Assembly: GCA_031280705.1 (NCBI GenBank)
Contig: JAITGJ010000152.1
Coordinates: forward strand, 1 to 9,555
DNA length: 9,555 nt
Origin: Spirochaetaceae bacterium
GTDB lineage: Bacteria > Spirochaetota > Spirochaetia > Treponematales > Breznakiellaceae
Direction of reading: 5' to 3'
The position numbers and the translations under genes are program-made. Within the stretch, counting starts at the first letter, position 1. The number at the start of each line of letters is the position of its first letter. The notes under the pieces were generated by a model. That model was not told the DNA's origin. It searched no databases and saw only the letters and a list, made by a program, of their open reading frames with translations. Positions 1 through 7,313 of this stretch are shown here, piece after piece.

Positions 1-22
1 GTTTTAAAAAGCGCTGAGGGAA

Positions 23-61
23 GAATGTTATTAATGAAACACCGGATAGTTAATAACATTC
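23..61. repeat. 12-bp perfect inverted repeat, AT-rich
   Basis: GAATGTTATTAA at 23-34 is the exact reverse complement of 50-61, with a 15-base spacer. The arms are AT-rich in GC-rich surroundings, and neither strand has a T-tract directly after the stem, so it is not a standard terminator. It could be a dimeric repressor operator for a gene left of the window, or a recombination site. The repeat is seen directly; its function is unknown. Confidence 0.6.
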
Positions 62-80
62 AACCGGCAGCGCAAAGCCG

Positions 81-92
81 CCCGGCGCCGGG
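81..92. repeat. 12-base self-complementary GC palindrome
   Basis: CCCGGCGCCGGG reads the same on both strands, in the gene-free stretch 1-178 downstream of the tRNA. There is no adjacent T-run on either strand. In GC-rich DNA such a palindrome can arise by chance. It may help form the tRNA transcript end, but no clear intrinsic terminator for the tRNA is visible in 62-178. Confidence 0.35.
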
Positions 93-178
93 GGTATCTA
101 CGGTTCCCCCGCGCCGGACGGGAACGGCGCCCTATACCGTGCCGTCAGGCCGCAAAAGAAGGCCGGGCCGCGCTTTAT

Positions 179-251
179 TCGGGAAGGCGGGATTCGAACC
201 CGCGGCGTCCAGTTCCCAAAACTGGTGGCGTAACCACTCGCCAACTTCCCG
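179..251 (-). tRNA. tRNA-Pro, anticodon UGG
   Basis: Read on the minus strand, the cloverleaf is complete. The acceptor CGGGAAG pairs with CTTCCCG, and U8 follows. The D stem is GGCG/CGCC with GG in its loop, and the anticodon stem is CCAGT/ACTGG around the loop TTTGGGA. A 5-base variable loop and the T arm GCGGG-TTCGAAT-CCCGC follow. The loop places U33 before anticodon UGG, with G37 after it, which reads proline CCA codons (and other CCN by wobble). The C1-G72 pair and discriminator A73 suit bacterial tRNA-Pro. CCA is not encoded, because the bases after A73 are A, T, A, so the tail must be added by nucleotidyltransferase. The gene has its own promoter at 259-287. Confidence 0.95.
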
Positions 252-258
252 CGCTGCT

Positions 259-287
259 ACTATAGCGGCAAGCGTTCGCTTCGTCAA
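259..287 (-). promoter_or_regulatory. Near-consensus sigma70 promoter of tRNA-Pro
   Basis: The -35 box TTGACG (282-287) and the -10 box TATAGT (259-264) are separated by exactly 17 bases and lie 7 bases before the mature tRNA 5' end. The TGA inside the -35 box is also the stop codon of the oxidoreductase gene. The spacer holds a 5-bp inverted repeat, AAGCG-AA-CGCTT (270-281). The match quality suits a strong stable-RNA promoter. Confidence 0.85.
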
Positions 288-1276
288 TTTCCCGCGGCGG
301 CGTGGAGATATTCGATAACGTTAAGCCCGTCCCGTGCGCTGGAACGGGGGCGAAGCGCGCTTTCCCTTACGCAGGAAACGGCGTCGGCGGCCATGTTTGA
401 AAAATAGCCCGTTGGACCGGGAAACCCTTCACGGATCTTTGTGAGGGAACGGAACTTTTCGGCATAGGGGCTGGGCGCGCTTTCCCACACTTCAAAAATG
501 CCGTTCCCGATGCGGAGCCTTCCCCGCGCAGAGGAAAACTCAAGCTCAAACACCAGATGATCCCGCCCCGCGCCCGCTTCGATAACAAAAGGAACCGGCT
601 CCGCGCCTGCCCGCTCGATCCGCCCGCCAAGCCAGGCCGTCCCCGTGCGCGCGGCAAGACGGCTTCCCCAGCGCCGCCCGTGGCGCGGCGTCCCGCCGGT
701 CAAAAACATCATCGCGTCTACAAGATGGGTGCCATCGTGCCAAAGCACATCCCGAAGGCGCTGACTGATGCCCATGTACAGCACCGCGCGTACGCCGAGG
801 AGCGGCCCCAGTGTTTCGCCGCGCAGCAACGCTTCCGCTTCCCGGTAATCCGCCGCATAACGCCGCTCGTGATTTGTGATAACGCGAAGCCGCCCGGACT
901 TTTCCAGTGCGGCGATTTTCCGCGCCCGGTGAAGCGTATCGGCAAGCGGCTTTTCACACACCACCACGGAAACGCCGTATGCCGCCGCCAGTTCGCAGTA
1001 ATGCAGATGGCTGTCCGGATGGGTAGCAATGTGAAGGACCGCGGGCCGCGTTTCGTTAAGCATGAGGGCCGCGTCATGGTACACCGGAACGTTCCATTTT
1101 TCGCTGAAAAGGTTCCGGCGCACCGCGTCCGTATCCGCGCCGGCAACAAGCGCAAGGTCCCCGTTTGTGGTGATGGCGCCGGCATGGGTACAGGGTTTCT
1201 CCCGCAGCGCATCGTCTTCAAGCAGACTTGCAATTCTGCCAAGGCCCACAATGGCTGCGGGTATTTTTGTGTTCAC
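284..1276 (-). CDS. Gfo/Idh/MocA-family NAD(P)-dependent oxidoreductase
   Basis: The 330-aa protein has an N-terminal Rossmann fold with the dinucleotide loop GLGRIA (residues 11-16). The family motif EKP is at 108-110, its lysine being the usual catalytic residue. A second motif, HDGTHLVD (180-187), carries the conserved histidine H184. Members usually oxidise or reduce a hydroxyl of a sugar, inositol or similar substrate in the cytoplasm. The substrate here cannot be read from sequence, and the length is normal to slightly short for the family. The start is GTG at 1276, preceded by a G-rich AGGGGG ribosome-binding stretch that overlaps the end of the pump gene. The gap to the pump stop is only 9 bases, so it is very likely the last gene of the efflux operon. 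No signal peptide is seen. Its link to efflux is unexplained. Confidence 0.88.
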   Translation of the reverse strand: MNTKIPAAIVGLGRIASLLEDDALREKPCTHAGAITTNGDLALVAGADTDAVRRNLFSEKWNVPVYHDAALMLNETRPAVLHIATHPDSHLHYCELAAAYGVSVVVCEKPLADTLHRARKIAALEKSGRLRVITNHERRYAADYREAEALLRGETLGPLLGVRAVLYMGISQRLRDVLWHDGTHLVDAMMFLTGGTPRHGRRWGSRLAARTGTAWLGGRIERAGAEPVPFVIEAGAGRDHLVFELEFSSARGRLRIGNGIFEVWESAPSPYAEKFRSLTKIREGFPGPTGYFSNMAADAVSCVRESALRPRSSARDGLNVIEYLHAAAGN

Positions 1277-1285
1277 CGCCGCCCC

Positions 1286-4200
1286 CTATTCGGCAAAGGC
1301 CGAACGTATAACCGGTTCCGCCCGGCCCAATCCGCCGCCCTGCCCCGGGTATGATTTCGCGCCGCCCGCCGCGCCGGTATTTGATCCGTTATCTGTCCTC
1401 TGGCGTTTTTGCTTTTTATCGCGGCGGTTATGCAGAATCGAATACATGACCGGCGTTACAAACAGTGTCATAAATGTGCTCACCGTAAGGCCGCCCACAA
1501 ATGTTTTCCCGATGGGCTGAATCGTATCAGCCCCGGCGCCGGGAAAAAACGCGATGGGCGCCATTCCCAAAATCGTGGTAAGGCTCGTCATCAATATGGG
1601 CTGGAGGCGGCTCTTCCCCGCTTCAAGGCAGGCATCCCGCACGGAATATCCCCGCGCACAAAGCGTGTTGGTATAATCCACGAGGACGATTCCGTTGTTT
1701 ACGACAACGCCTACCAGCGCGACAACGCCCACGGCGGAAAATACCGACATCGCCTCGTTGCCCAGTTTGTAAATCCAGATAACGCCGATAAAAAGCAGCG
1801 GAATGGAAAAGAAAATAATCAGCGGATCCACGAACGATTCAAACTGGCTTGCCATAAGGCCAAACACCATAAAAATCGCCGCCGCGATGATAAAAAGGAA
1901 ACGCATATTGTAGGTGCTTACTTCTGCCGCTTCGCCCAGATAGCGCACCGTTACACCTTCCCGTGGAACAAGATACTGTTTTACTGTTTCTTCAAGGCGC
2001 GCCTGCATTTCGGTAGCGGCAATGCTGCCGGGAAGATTCCCGGTTATCCGCACCACCCGCTCGCGGTTTTCCCGCCGTATGGATGTAGGAGCGCGGTTTT
2101 CAATAATCCGCGCCACATTGGAAAGGGAAATATGCGAACCGTTCCGGCTCATCACAAAAATCGAATCAAGATTGGGAAGGCCCAGGCGGTCCTGTTCCTG
2201 AAAACGAACCCGGATGTTGAGCGTCCGGTCCCCCATGGAAAAGGAAGCGGCATTGATTCCGTCCATGGCGGTGCGAATTTCCTGCGCGATAGCGCTTACG
2301 GAAATGCCCAGCGCGGAAGCGCGTTCGCGGTCAATTTCAATCTGAATCTGCGGCGCGCCTTCGTCAATATTGATCACCGGGTCCTCAACTTCAGGAAGAT
2401 GGCGCAGTATTATCTGCTGAATGTCAACCGCCGCTGCTTCCAGCGCCGCCGTATCGCGGGAACTTACGGCGATTTCTACCGCGGACGTGGACCCCATGCT
2501 GCGCCCCGCCCGGAAAGAAAGCCGCACGCCGGGGAACACATTAAGATACGGCGTAAGTTTCTGCATTACCATGGCGGGCGTATCGGTCTGTTCCGCCGGA
2601 GGCGGGAGCATTACCTGCAGCGTGCCCTGACTGCTGCCTCCCCAGCCGCCTCCGCCGCCCTGCCGCGCGGTAATAATGATACTGCGGTAATTTTCCACAT
2701 TGGCCCGCACAATATCCGCCAGGTCCATGAGTATTTCTTCTGTTACGGTTACCGGCGTACCCTGCGCAAGCGCAACATTTATGGTAACGCTGTCGTCCGT
2801 CCGGCTGCGGATAAACAGATTCATCCCAATGCCGGAAAATTGCATCAGGGAAAACGCCAGCATGAGCAGCACCAAAATCATAATAATAGCCCGGTGCGAA
2901 AGGCAGAAATCAAGCGCATTTTTGTATGCCCCGCCAAGACGGATAAAAAACCGCTCAAAGGCGTCATCGATTATCCGCAGAAACCGTACTCTCAGCGGTT
3001 TTTGTTTCCGTGTGTCAAGGCGGAGTATGGGGCCACAGAGGGCGGGAACAATGGTCAGCGCCACCGCGAGGGAGCAGGCAAGGGAAATTACTACCGTAAA
3101 AATAAGATCGCTGAACATCTGCCCCATCATTTCAAGATCGTTCTTGTAAATAATGAGGGGAATAAACACGCAAAGGGTGGTAGTGGTACTGGCGACAATG
3201 GCGCGTGTCATTTCCTGGCTTCCCAAAATCGCCGCGATTTCGGGCTTTGCGCCCCGAAGCCGGTAGTTGTGTACATTTTCAAGAATCACGATGGAGCCGT
3301 CTACCGTCATGCCGAGCCCCAGAATAAGGCCCGTCATGGAAAGCAGATTGAGCGAAAACCCGAATATCGCCATGCACATCAGCGTCAGCAGAATTGATAC
3401 CGGAATGGCGAGGCCGATGACCAGCGTGCCTTTAATGTTGCGTAGAAATATAAACAGTATCGCCATGGCAAGAACCGCGCCCTGAATCGCGTTTCCGTAA
3501 ACCTGGTTCAGCGTCGCGCTGATAAGGGACGTGTCATCGGAAAGCACTTCGAGCGTGATGCCCCTGGGAAGCGAGGCGTTAATGCCGTCCAGCGCGCCCC
3601 TGACCCGCCGTGCGACCTGTACAGAATTACTGTCGCTTTCGCTCTGAACCTGAATGTACACGCCGCTTTCGCCGTTCACGTACACCCGGGCGGCATTGTC
3701 GTTGTAGGCAATGCGCACCGTGGCCACATCTTCAAGGCGCACGCCCTGTGAACGGTTTGCCGGGCCGCCGCCTGAAACATTCACGGTTTTTACCACAATG
3801 CGCTTAATTTGTTCCAGGCTGGTAAGTTCCTGCCGGGTAAGGATTTGGTAATTCCGCTCGCCCCGGCGAAGATTTCCCCCGGAACTGAGAATATTCTGTC
3901 CCTTGAGCGCGGCGGAAATATCGCTCAGGGTAAGGTTAAAAGCCGCCAGCCGGTTTTTTGAGACCGCGACCTCTACAATTTGTGTTGTTCCGCCGGTAAC
4001 GCTTGCCGAGGCCACGCCCTCAATCCGCTCAATATTTGCCTGAATTTCATCCTCCGCAAACACGCGCAGTTGATCCGGCGGATAATTCCCGCGCACCATG
4101 AGCCGCATAATCGGCATGGCCGCCATGTCGAACCGGCGCACCGTGGGCGTTCCCGCGCCGTCGGGCAGAGAGTTGGCAAGACGGCTTACGATGGTTTGCG

Positions 4201-4522
4201 TATCGGCAAGGGCCTTGTCCATATCCGTGCCGTAGGCAAAATTGAGATTGATATTGCTCGACTCAAACGACGAACTTGATGTCATGTCTACAAGGTTTCG
4301 GGAAGCGGCCAGCGCCTTTTCCAGGGGAACCGTAATATTCTGCTCCACGTCCGAAGGCCCCGCGCCGGGAAATGAGGTATACACCGACAGCACCGGGCGC
4401 GTCGTAGAAGGAAAAAGATCCACGGCGATTTTGGGGACCAGCGTTGCCGCGACACCCATCGCCAGGGCGCAGAGTACCAAAATGGTAACGGGCCGTTCAA
4501 CCGAATACTTTGTTATGTTCAT
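1286..4522 (-). CDS. RND efflux transporter, inner-membrane pump (AcrB/HAE1-like, BesB position)
   Basis: The 1078-aa protein has the two-fold RND layout. TM1 is at about 11-30 and is followed by a large periplasmic loop with the porter start IAVDLFPSTTRPV (32-44). TM2-6 are at about 340-495 and TM7 at about 545-565. A second periplasmic loop with a glycine-rich patch (GGGGGWGG, 622-629) comes next, then TM8-12 at about 873-1030 and a basic, Gly-rich cytoplasmic tail. AcrB is 1049 aa. It should export drugs, detergents or metabolites using proton or other ion energy, in complex with the adapter and outer-membrane factor encoded upstream. In TM4 the motif VDGS keeps D408 (AcrB D407) but has G409 for AcrB D408. 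TM10 has N942 for K940, and TM11 has Q974 for R971. ATG at 4522 follows AAGGAA; the gap to the adapter gene is 60 bases. Substrate unknown. Confidence 0.95.
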   Translation of the reverse strand: MNITKYSVERPVTILVLCALAMGVAATLVPKIAVDLFPSTTRPVLSVYTSFPGAGPSDVEQNITVPLEKALAASRNLVDMTSSSSFESSNINLNFAYGTDMDKALADTQTIVSRLANSLPDGAGTPTVRRFDMAAMPIMRLMVRGNYPPDQLRVFAEDEIQANIERIEGVASASVTGGTTQIVEVAVSKNRLAAFNLTLSDISAALKGQNILSSGGNLRRGERNYQILTRQELTSLEQIKRIVVKTVNVSGGGPANRSQGVRLEDVATVRIAYNDNAARVYVNGESGVYIQVQSESDSNSVQVARRVRGALDGINASLPRGITLEVLSDDTSLISATLNQVYGNAIQGAVLAMAILFIFLRNIKGTLVIGLAIPVSILLTLMCMAIFGFSLNLLSMTGLILGLGMTVDGSIVILENVHNYRLRGAKPEIAAILGSQEMTRAIVASTTTTLCVFIPLIIYKNDLEMMGQMFSDLIFTVVISLACSLAVALTIVPALCGPILRLDTRKQKPLRVRFLRIIDDAFERFFIRLGGAYKNALDFCLSHRAIIMILVLLMLAFSLMQFSGIGMNLFIRSRTDDSVTINVALAQGTPVTVTEEILMDLADIVRANVENYRSIIITARQGGGGGWGGSSQGTLQVMLPPPAEQTDTPAMVMQKLTPYLNVFPGVRLSFRAGRSMGSTSAVEIAVSSRDTAALEAAAVDIQQIILRHLPEVEDPVINIDEGAPQIQIEIDRERASALGISVSAIAQEIRTAMDGINAASFSMGDRTLNIRVRFQEQDRLGLPNLDSIFVMSRNGSHISLSNVARIIENRAPTSIRRENRERVVRITGNLPGSIAATEMQARLEETVKQYLVPREGVTVRYLGEAAEVSTYNMRFLFIIAAAIFMVFGLMASQFESFVDPLIIFFSIPLLFIGVIWIYKLGNEAMSVFSAVGVVALVGVVVNNGIVLVDYTNTLCARGYSVRDACLEAGKSRLQPILMTSLTTILGMAPIAFFPGAGADTIQPIGKTFVGGLTVSTFMTLFVTPVMYSILHNRRDKKQKRQRTDNGSNTGAAGGAKSYPGQGGGLGRAEPVIRSAFAE

Positions 4523-4582
4523 GCCTGTTCCTTTTCCCGGAAAAATATCCGCGGTATGCGCCGCAGCGCGCCCGGTATGGCG

Positions 4583-5635
4583 CTATTCTACAACCCGTAC
4601 TGGATCATTGTCCGACAGGAAATTCTGCCCCGCCGTTACCACAAGCTCTCCGTTCAGCAGCCCTGCCGTAATTTCAACCGTATCCTCATTTTCAAGGCCC
4701 AGTTCGATTTCCCGCCGTTCGACCGTATTATCACCACGCACTACAAATACTATCCATGATCCGTAGGTATTGATTACGCTCGCACGGGGAATAACGGGCA
4801 CCTGTTCCCGCGAACCGGTAACCAGGCTTACCGTGGCGAACATGCCCGCCCGTATCCGCCGGTCCGCCGGCCCGGTAAAGCGGAGGCGTATGCGCAGCGT
4901 GCGCGAAGCGGGATCAAGCACGGGACTTACTTCGCTTACTTCAGCGTGAAATACTTCGCCGCCCATGGCCTCAAATGATACCTGTGCGGGAAGCCCAATC
5001 CGCATGGCCGTAGAAAACCGTTCGGGCACAAACGTTTCCAGTACCAGGGATGAAAGATCCCCAATTACATATACTGCGCTCTGCGCGGAAACCGTGTCGC
5101 CGGTGCTGAGGGGTTTTTGCAGTACGGTGCCGGAAATGGTGGACACGACCGGACTGAGCGAATACACCTCGCCGGGGCGCGATGGATCGACCATCGCCAC
5201 CACCTGGCCCCGGCTCACCGTATCACCCACCTCTAGGCGGGTTTCCGTAAGTTTGCCCGCCGCCTGGGGGTAAATTGATACCTGGGTTCCCGCAAGCACA
5301 TCTCCGTTGATCACCACGCCGGTCTCTATGATTCCCGGCTTTACCGCCGTGGCACGCACCACGGTCGCATTACGGGCGGTTCCGCCCGCGCCGGAATTCC
5401 CTCCCGCCGGGCGGCCCGCTCCCGTGCCGCCCGGGGATGGTGCGCCTGAAGCCGCCTGACCCGCACGCTGAACAGCGTTACTGTTTTGGCTGCCGCCGGC
5501 GGGTGGTATGGCTGCGGACGCGGGAGCGGCATTTGTTTTGGGCGCGAGAAAAGACCGGGCAATCAAAAACGCGAATGCCGCAATCAGCATGACAATTATC
5601 ACGGTAACAACTTTTGAGGGATTCAGTTTTTTCAT
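4583..5635 (-). CDS. Periplasmic adapter (membrane fusion protein) lacking an alpha-hairpin, BesA-like
   Basis: The 350-aa protein has an N-terminal membrane anchor at 8-28, then a low-complexity Ala/Gly/Pro/Ser linker at about 33-90. The two lipoyl half-motifs follow: GKLTETRLEVGDTVSRGQVV (127-146) and the region around ISGTVLQKPLSTGDTV (167-182). Beta-barrel and membrane-proximal domains fill about 195-350, with DPASRTLRIR at 241-250. Only a short linker separates the lipoyl halves, so the coiled-coil hairpin that normally reaches the outer-membrane factor is absent. Borrelia BesA is known to lack this hairpin. Its role is to bridge the pump and the TolC-like channel in the periplasm. ATG at 5635 overlaps the upstream stop (ATGA) and follows AAGGAG at 7-base spacing, so translation is probably coupled. 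No lipobox is seen, so it is anchored by the transmembrane segment. Confidence 0.93.
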   Translation of the reverse strand: MKKLNPSKVVTVIIVMLIAAFAFLIARSFLAPKTNAAPASAAIPPAGGSQNSNAVQRAGQAASGAPSPGGTGAGRPAGGNSGAGGTARNATVVRATAVKPGIIETGVVINGDVLAGTQVSIYPQAAGKLTETRLEVGDTVSRGQVVAMVDPSRPGEVYSLSPVVSTISGTVLQKPLSTGDTVSAQSAVYVIGDLSSLVLETFVPERFSTAMRIGLPAQVSFEAMGGEVFHAEVSEVSPVLDPASRTLRIRLRFTGPADRRIRAGMFATVSLVTGSREQVPVIPRASVINTYGSWIVFVVRGDNTVERREIELGLENEDTVEITAGLLNGELVVTAGQNFLSDNDPVRVVE

Positions 5636-6954
5636 GAGGCACTCCTTAGTTCGTCCAGACTGGCGTTAAGCGCCGCGAGCAAATCAAGCGTCGTGGAAAG
5701 ATAATTGTACTCGCTGTTCAGAAGATCCTGCCGGGCCAGGGCCATTGAGTTTCGCGCATCCTCCAGGTACAGGAAATCTACCGTGCCATTGCGGAATCCC
5801 TGATCGGCAAGCTCCCAGGCCCGCTCGGCAATGGCCAGCCTGAGGCGGGCGATCTCTATGGCCGCCCAGGAATTGCGGAGGTCTTCCGTCAGCGTGCGGA
5901 TACGCAGCCGCGCCTGATGCTCCACATCTTCAAGTTCGAGCTTTGCCCGTTCAATATTATCCCGCGCGGTACGGATCGCCTGATTTTCCTGGGTCCCCGG
6001 AATCCACGGATTAAGGGGAATTGAAACAGAAATACCGGCGGTAACGGGCATGACCGTATTATTCCACGGGGCTCCCGCCGCCGGACCGCCCCGCACGCCT
6101 GCCGAAAGATCGACCGTTACGGGCAGGCGTCTGGAAAGGGCGGCATTAAATCCGGTTATTTCAAGGCATTCAATATCCTGCCGCTTTGCCGCAAGGTCAG
6201 GCCGCCGGGGAAGATACGCCGCGATGAGCCGTTCGCTGTCAAGATCAAGCCGTTCAATATGCATTTCATCTTCAAGAATCACCTCAAGATTTTGATCCAG
6301 CCCCAGCGAAACAAAAAAGGACGCGCGGGAAGAACTGTATGACGCCTCTCCCCGGCTCACATTGAGCCGTGCTTCTTCGGCGCTTAACTGACTGCGCAGT
6401 AAATTGATCTGGCTCAACGCGCCATTGTTAAAAAGCGTGCGGTTCCGTTCCGCCTGCCGCTGGGCAAGGTCCAGCGTACCGCGAAGATTTTCGAGGTTCC
6501 GCGCATCGCGGACCAGTTGATAGTAGGACTTTGCCACCTGGAGGGCGAGTTGATTCCGTGCGCTTTCGTAGGTCAAAAGCTGGCTCCGGTAGGCAAGGCT
6601 GATGGCCCGCATGGCTCCGGGCAGGGCAGGGGTTAATTTCAGGCTCACCGTTACCGATGCGTTGTAAGTGAGCGATAGATCAATATCGGGATAATTGGAA
6701 GAACTGTACTCCGCGCCTCCTGTGGCGCTGATTGCGGGAAAAACCTGCGCCCAAAGGTTTTTTGCCTGGGACGCCTGTGTCGCCAATGTGATAGCGCCGG
6801 TTCTGATGGCAAGGTTCTCTGCCAGGGCAAGCTCCACGGCCCGGTCCAGGGTAAGCCGCATCGTTTCCCGTTCCTGGGCAAAAACCGGGACGGACAGCAG
6901 CAACAACAGCGGCAGCGTCCCCAGGCAGGACCCTGCACGGCGAAAATGTTTCAT
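5632..6954 (-). CDS. Outer-membrane efflux factor, TolC/OEP family (BesC position)
   Basis: The 440-aa precursor begins with a clear signal peptide: MKHFRR, a leucine-rich core at 11-24, and probable cleavage after A26 (VFA|Q). The mature part has the two-fold OEP repeat. The first half starts with LTLDRAVELALAENL (35-49) and contains long helices at about 125-210. The second half starts with ERLIAAYLPRRPDL (241-254) and ends in helices at about 320-435, including RNGTVDFLYLEDAR (388-401). The protein should trimerise into an outer-membrane channel with a periplasmic tunnel, serving as the exit duct. No lipobox cysteine is present. An in-frame reading extends upstream to 7110, but ATG at 6954 is chosen because AAGGAGG lies 5 bases before it and the signal peptide starts there. 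It is the first gene of the operon, in the order outer-membrane factor, adapter, pump, as in Borrelia besC-besA-besB. Confidence 0.93.
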   Translation of the reverse strand: MKHFRRAGSCLGTLPLLLLLSVPVFAQERETMRLTLDRAVELALAENLAIRTGAITLATQASQAKNLWAQVFPAISATGGAEYSSSNYPDIDLSLTYNASVTVSLKLTPALPGAMRAISLAYRSQLLTYESARNQLALQVAKSYYQLVRDARNLENLRGTLDLAQRQAERNRTLFNNGALSQINLLRSQLSAEEARLNVSRGEASYSSSRASFFVSLGLDQNLEVILEDEMHIERLDLDSERLIAAYLPRRPDLAAKRQDIECLEITGFNAALSRRLPVTVDLSAGVRGGPAAGAPWNNTVMPVTAGISVSIPLNPWIPGTQENQAIRTARDNIERAKLELEDVEHQARLRIRTLTEDLRNSWAAIEIARLRLAIAERAWELADQGFRNGTVDFLYLEDARNSMALARQDLLNSEYNYLSTTLDLLAALNASLDELRSAS

Positions 6955-6976
6955 TCCGGCCTCCTTTCTCTTTATA

Positions 6977-6993
6977 AGCAAAAACCATGCCAA
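6977..6993 (-). promoter_or_regulatory. Sigma54-like -24/-12 promoter element (candidate)
   Basis: The minus strand reads TTGGCATG-GTTT-TTGCT, against the RpoN consensus YTGGCACG-N4-TTGCW. The invariant GG and GC are present at the required 10-base spacing, with one mismatch (T for C) in the -24 half. The implied start near 6966 would put the AAGGAGG (6960-6966) at the extreme 5' end, a very short leader that weakens the case. It could be a second, activator-dependent promoter of the efflux operon, or a chance match. Confidence 0.4.
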
Positions 6994-7045
6994 GACTGGA
7001 CGGATTCTGTGTTTCATATCCCCACAAAACGCCGCCACGCCGGAA

Positions 7046-7074
7046 AGCATAGATTTGTTTATCGCTTTAGGCAA
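7046..7074 (-). promoter_or_regulatory. Candidate sigma70 promoter of the efflux operon
   Basis: A -35-like TTGCCT (7069-7074) and a -10-like TATGCT (7046-7051) are 17 bases apart, each matching 4 of 6 consensus positions. The predicted start near 7039 gives a leader of about 85 bases to the ATG at 6954. This is the best housekeeping-type match in 6955-7253, but it is only moderate. Confidence 0.45.
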
Positions 7075-7199
7075 CCGCGCACCGGGACAGAGGCACAAGG
7101 CGCGGGACAAAAGGTGATGTATACGGAAACCACGCGGAAGCGCCGAACGTTACCGCCCCTGTGGAAGCGCCCGCGCCGGGAGATCTGTTTCAGGTGGGA

Positions 7200-7235
7200 A
7201 TTTTTTACCCGCCGGACAAAAGCCGGGTAAAAAAT
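7200..7235. repeat. 12-bp perfect inverted repeat upstream of the efflux operon
   Basis: ATTTTTTACCCG (7200-7211) is the exact reverse complement of 7224-7235, with a 12-base spacer. On both strands the 5' arm is T-rich and the 3' arm A-rich, the reverse of an intrinsic terminator, so a protein-binding site is likelier. It lies between the Hsp20 terminator and the efflux promoters, centred about 180 bases above the sigma70-type start and 250 above the sigma54-like start. The rest of the 359-base gap 6955-7313 holds only those promoters and the Hsp20 terminator. Confidence 0.5.
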
Positions 7236-7253
7236 ACACGGACGCCGGTATGC

Positions 7254-7282
7254 AAAAAAATGCCCGGAACCATGTTCCGGGC
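7254..7282 (-). terminator. Intrinsic terminator after Hsp20
   Basis: On the minus strand, the 9-bp perfect stem GCCCGGAAC/GTTCCGGGC (7274-7282 with 7262-7270) with a 3-base loop is followed by A and seven Ts (7260-7254). It begins about 30 bases past the Hsp20 stop. This separates the heat-shock gene from the efflux operon. Confidence 0.93.
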
Positions 7283-7313
7283 GGAGCGCTGCCTCTGCGG
7301 GTAAAACCGCGGG

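Noticed and set aside
557..1354. Plus-strand open reading frame of 265 aa opposite the oxidoreductase
   Set aside because: It lies antisense to a gene with clear Gfo/Idh motifs, and the translation shows no recognisable family features.
1409..3397. Very long plus-strand open reading frame (662 aa) opposite the pump gene
   Set aside because: It is antisense to a complete RND transporter, its translation is rich in His, Lys and Arg without domain motifs, and no ribosome-binding site was recognised. Long antisense frames are common opposite GC-rich genes.
6955..7110. 52-residue N-terminal extension of the outer-membrane factor
   Set aside because: The signal peptide and a perfect AAGGAGG place the start at 6954. 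The extension would bury the signal peptide and overlaps the promoter region.
7200..7235. Intrinsic terminator
   Set aside because: Despite the strong stem, Ts precede and As follow the hairpin on both strands, so no U-tract would follow it in RNA.
7254..7282. Plus-strand terminator
   Set aside because: The T-tract is on the minus strand only, and no plus-strand gene ends before it.
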